From Candidatus Aerophobota bacterium (lineage in GTDB: Bacteria; Aerophobota; Aerophobia; Aerophobales; AE-B3A), in the NCBI GenBank assembly GCA_030672445.1, contig DAOVGK010000012.1:1-6447 (forward strand): DNA of 6,447 nucleotides, written 5' to 3'. Made by a program: the position numbers and the translations under genes. Shown piece after piece: positions 5,580 to 6,447 of the stretch; positions within the stretch are counted from its first letter, which is position 1, and each line of letters opens with the position of its first letter. Below the pieces are notes generated by a model. The model worked only from the letters and a program-made list of their open reading frames with translations, was not told the origin of the DNA and ran no database searches.

Positions 5580-6447
5580 AGTTTTGACCAATGCCGATTT
5601 GGAGAAGATGGTGGATACCTCCGACGAATGGATTTCAACCAGAACTGGAATTAAAGAAAGGCGAATTGCTGATAAAAATGAGGCAGCATCAGATTTGGCT
5701 TACAAGGCTTCTAGAATGGCCATAGAGGCCGCTAAAATTGAACCTCAGGACCTGGATATGATCATAGTAGCCACCATTACCCCAGACATGATCTTCCCTG
5801 CTACTGCCTGCATTCTTCAGGAAAGATTAAGGATGGACAAGGTCGCTTCCTTTGATCTGGAGGCTGCCTGTTCCGGTTTTCTTTATGGGCTTAGCATAGG
5901 AAATCAGTTTATTGCCACCCAAACTTATAATACCATCCTGGTTGTAGCCGCCGAGACTCTCTCTAAGATCGTCGACTACGAAGACCGAAACACCTGTATT
6001 ATCTTTGCTGACGGAGCTGGAGCGGCTATTTTGAGACCATCTGATGATGATAGTGGAATAATCTCTAGCTATTTAGGAGCAGATGGAGGAGGGGCAAATT
6101 TAGTAGGGGTCCCGGCAGGTGGCTCGAGGCTACCGGCCACCTTTGAGACAGTAAAGAATAGACAACATTACATGAAAATGCGGGGAAATGAGCTATTCAA
6201 AAGAGCCGTGAAGATAATGGTTCGAGCAGTAGATGTCTCTTTAGAGAAGGGAGGTCTTACCCATGAAGACGTAGATTTTTTCATCCCACACCAAGCTAAT
6301 ATTCGTATCATTAAAGCAGTAGCTAAAAGGATAGACCTGGGTATGGATAGAGTATATGTAAATCTGGATCAATGTGGGAATATGTCGGCCGCTTCTTGTG
6401 CTGTAGCCTTGGATCAGGCAGTGCGCCAGAAAAAGATAAAAAAAGGA
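5527..6447 (+). CDS. fabH: Beta-ketoacyl-ACP synthase III, 3' end cut by window
   Basis: FabH condenses an acyl-CoA primer, usually acetyl-CoA, with malonyl-ACP to start type II fatty acid synthesis. The frame gives 307 codons without a stop up to the right edge, so roughly 20-25 C-terminal residues (the usual GFGxGLTWG end) are outside. Seen in order: KIVGTGSYIPDKVLTN near the N-terminus, then DEWISTRTGIKERR. The active-site Cys is C115 in EAACSGFLYGL. The catalytic His is H255 in IPHQANIRI, and the catalytic Asn is N285 in CGNMSAAS. The triad is complete. The last motif usually reads GNTSAAS, so Thr to Met beside the catalytic Asn is a small deviation. Primer preference (acetyl or branched) cannot be decided. 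The ATG at 5527 (or 5533) lies inside plsX, so the two genes overlap by 53 or 47 bases and are probably translationally coupled. Confidence 0.96.
   Translation, partial: MKMRKAKIVGTGSYIPDKVLTNADLEKMVDTSDEWISTRTGIKERRIADKNEAASDLAYKASRMAIEAAKIEPQDLDMIIVATITPDMIFPATACILQERLRMDKVASFDLEAACSGFLYGLSIGNQFIATQTYNTILVVAAETLSKIVDYEDRNTCIIFADGAGAAILRPSDDDSGIISSYLGADGGGANLVGVPAGGSRLPATFETVKNRQHYMKMRGNELFKRAVKIMVRAVDVSLEKGGLTHEDVDFFIPHQANIRIIKAVAKRIDLGMDRVYVNLDQCGNMSAASCAVALDQAVRQKKIKKG

Overview
The window is a compact, single-strand (+) stretch of a bacterial chromosome. It carries seven genes, two of them cut by the window edges, and only about 80 bases of real intergenic space. Bacterial-type CoaD, ribosomal protein L32, PlsX and FabH show that it is bacterial. 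An iron-sulfur-rich radical SAM/SPASM protein and an ADP-forming acyl-CoA synthetase suggest an anaerobic, fermentative or syntrophic lifestyle. Base composition is moderate (roughly mid-40s % GC by eye), with many AGA/AGG and ATA codons and Lys/Glu-rich proteins. A Firmicutes-like or deep uncultured anaerobic lineage would fit, but the phylum cannot be fixed from this sequence alone.

Layout. Bases 2-757 are the C-terminal part of a radical SAM protein with an eight-cysteine SPASM-type region, resembling the AhbC/AhbD/NirJ group. Bases 766-1638 encode a zinc-ribbon protein with two tandem Nudix domains. Bases 1642-2142 encode CoaD (phosphopantetheine adenylyltransferase). After an 80-base gap holding a candidate extended -10 promoter, bases 2223-4328 encode a fused alpha-beta ADP-forming acyl-CoA synthetase that starts with TTG. 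It overlaps rpmF (L32, 4315-4521) by 14 bases. plsX (4524-5579) follows after 2 bases. fabH (from 5527) overlaps the end of plsX by about 50 bases and runs off the right edge.

How the genes work together. coaD makes dephospho-CoA, the step before CoA. The ADP-forming synthetase interconverts acyl-CoA with free acid plus ATP. PlsX converts acyl-ACP to acyl-phosphate for phospholipid synthesis. FabH condenses acetyl-CoA with malonyl-ACP to start fatty acid chains. The segment is therefore a CoA / acyl / lipid-initiation cluster with the usual embedded L32 gene. Compared with the familiar Firmicutes-type order (coaD, pta/ackA, DUF177, rpmF, plsX, fabH), the synthetase sits where acetate kinase genes often lie, and no DUF177/YceD gene is present. 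I found no mobile element, CRISPR array, tRNA or rRNA. No wholly new system is evident. The most interesting points are the gene substitution, the tandem Nudix protein and the unassigned radical SAM enzyme.
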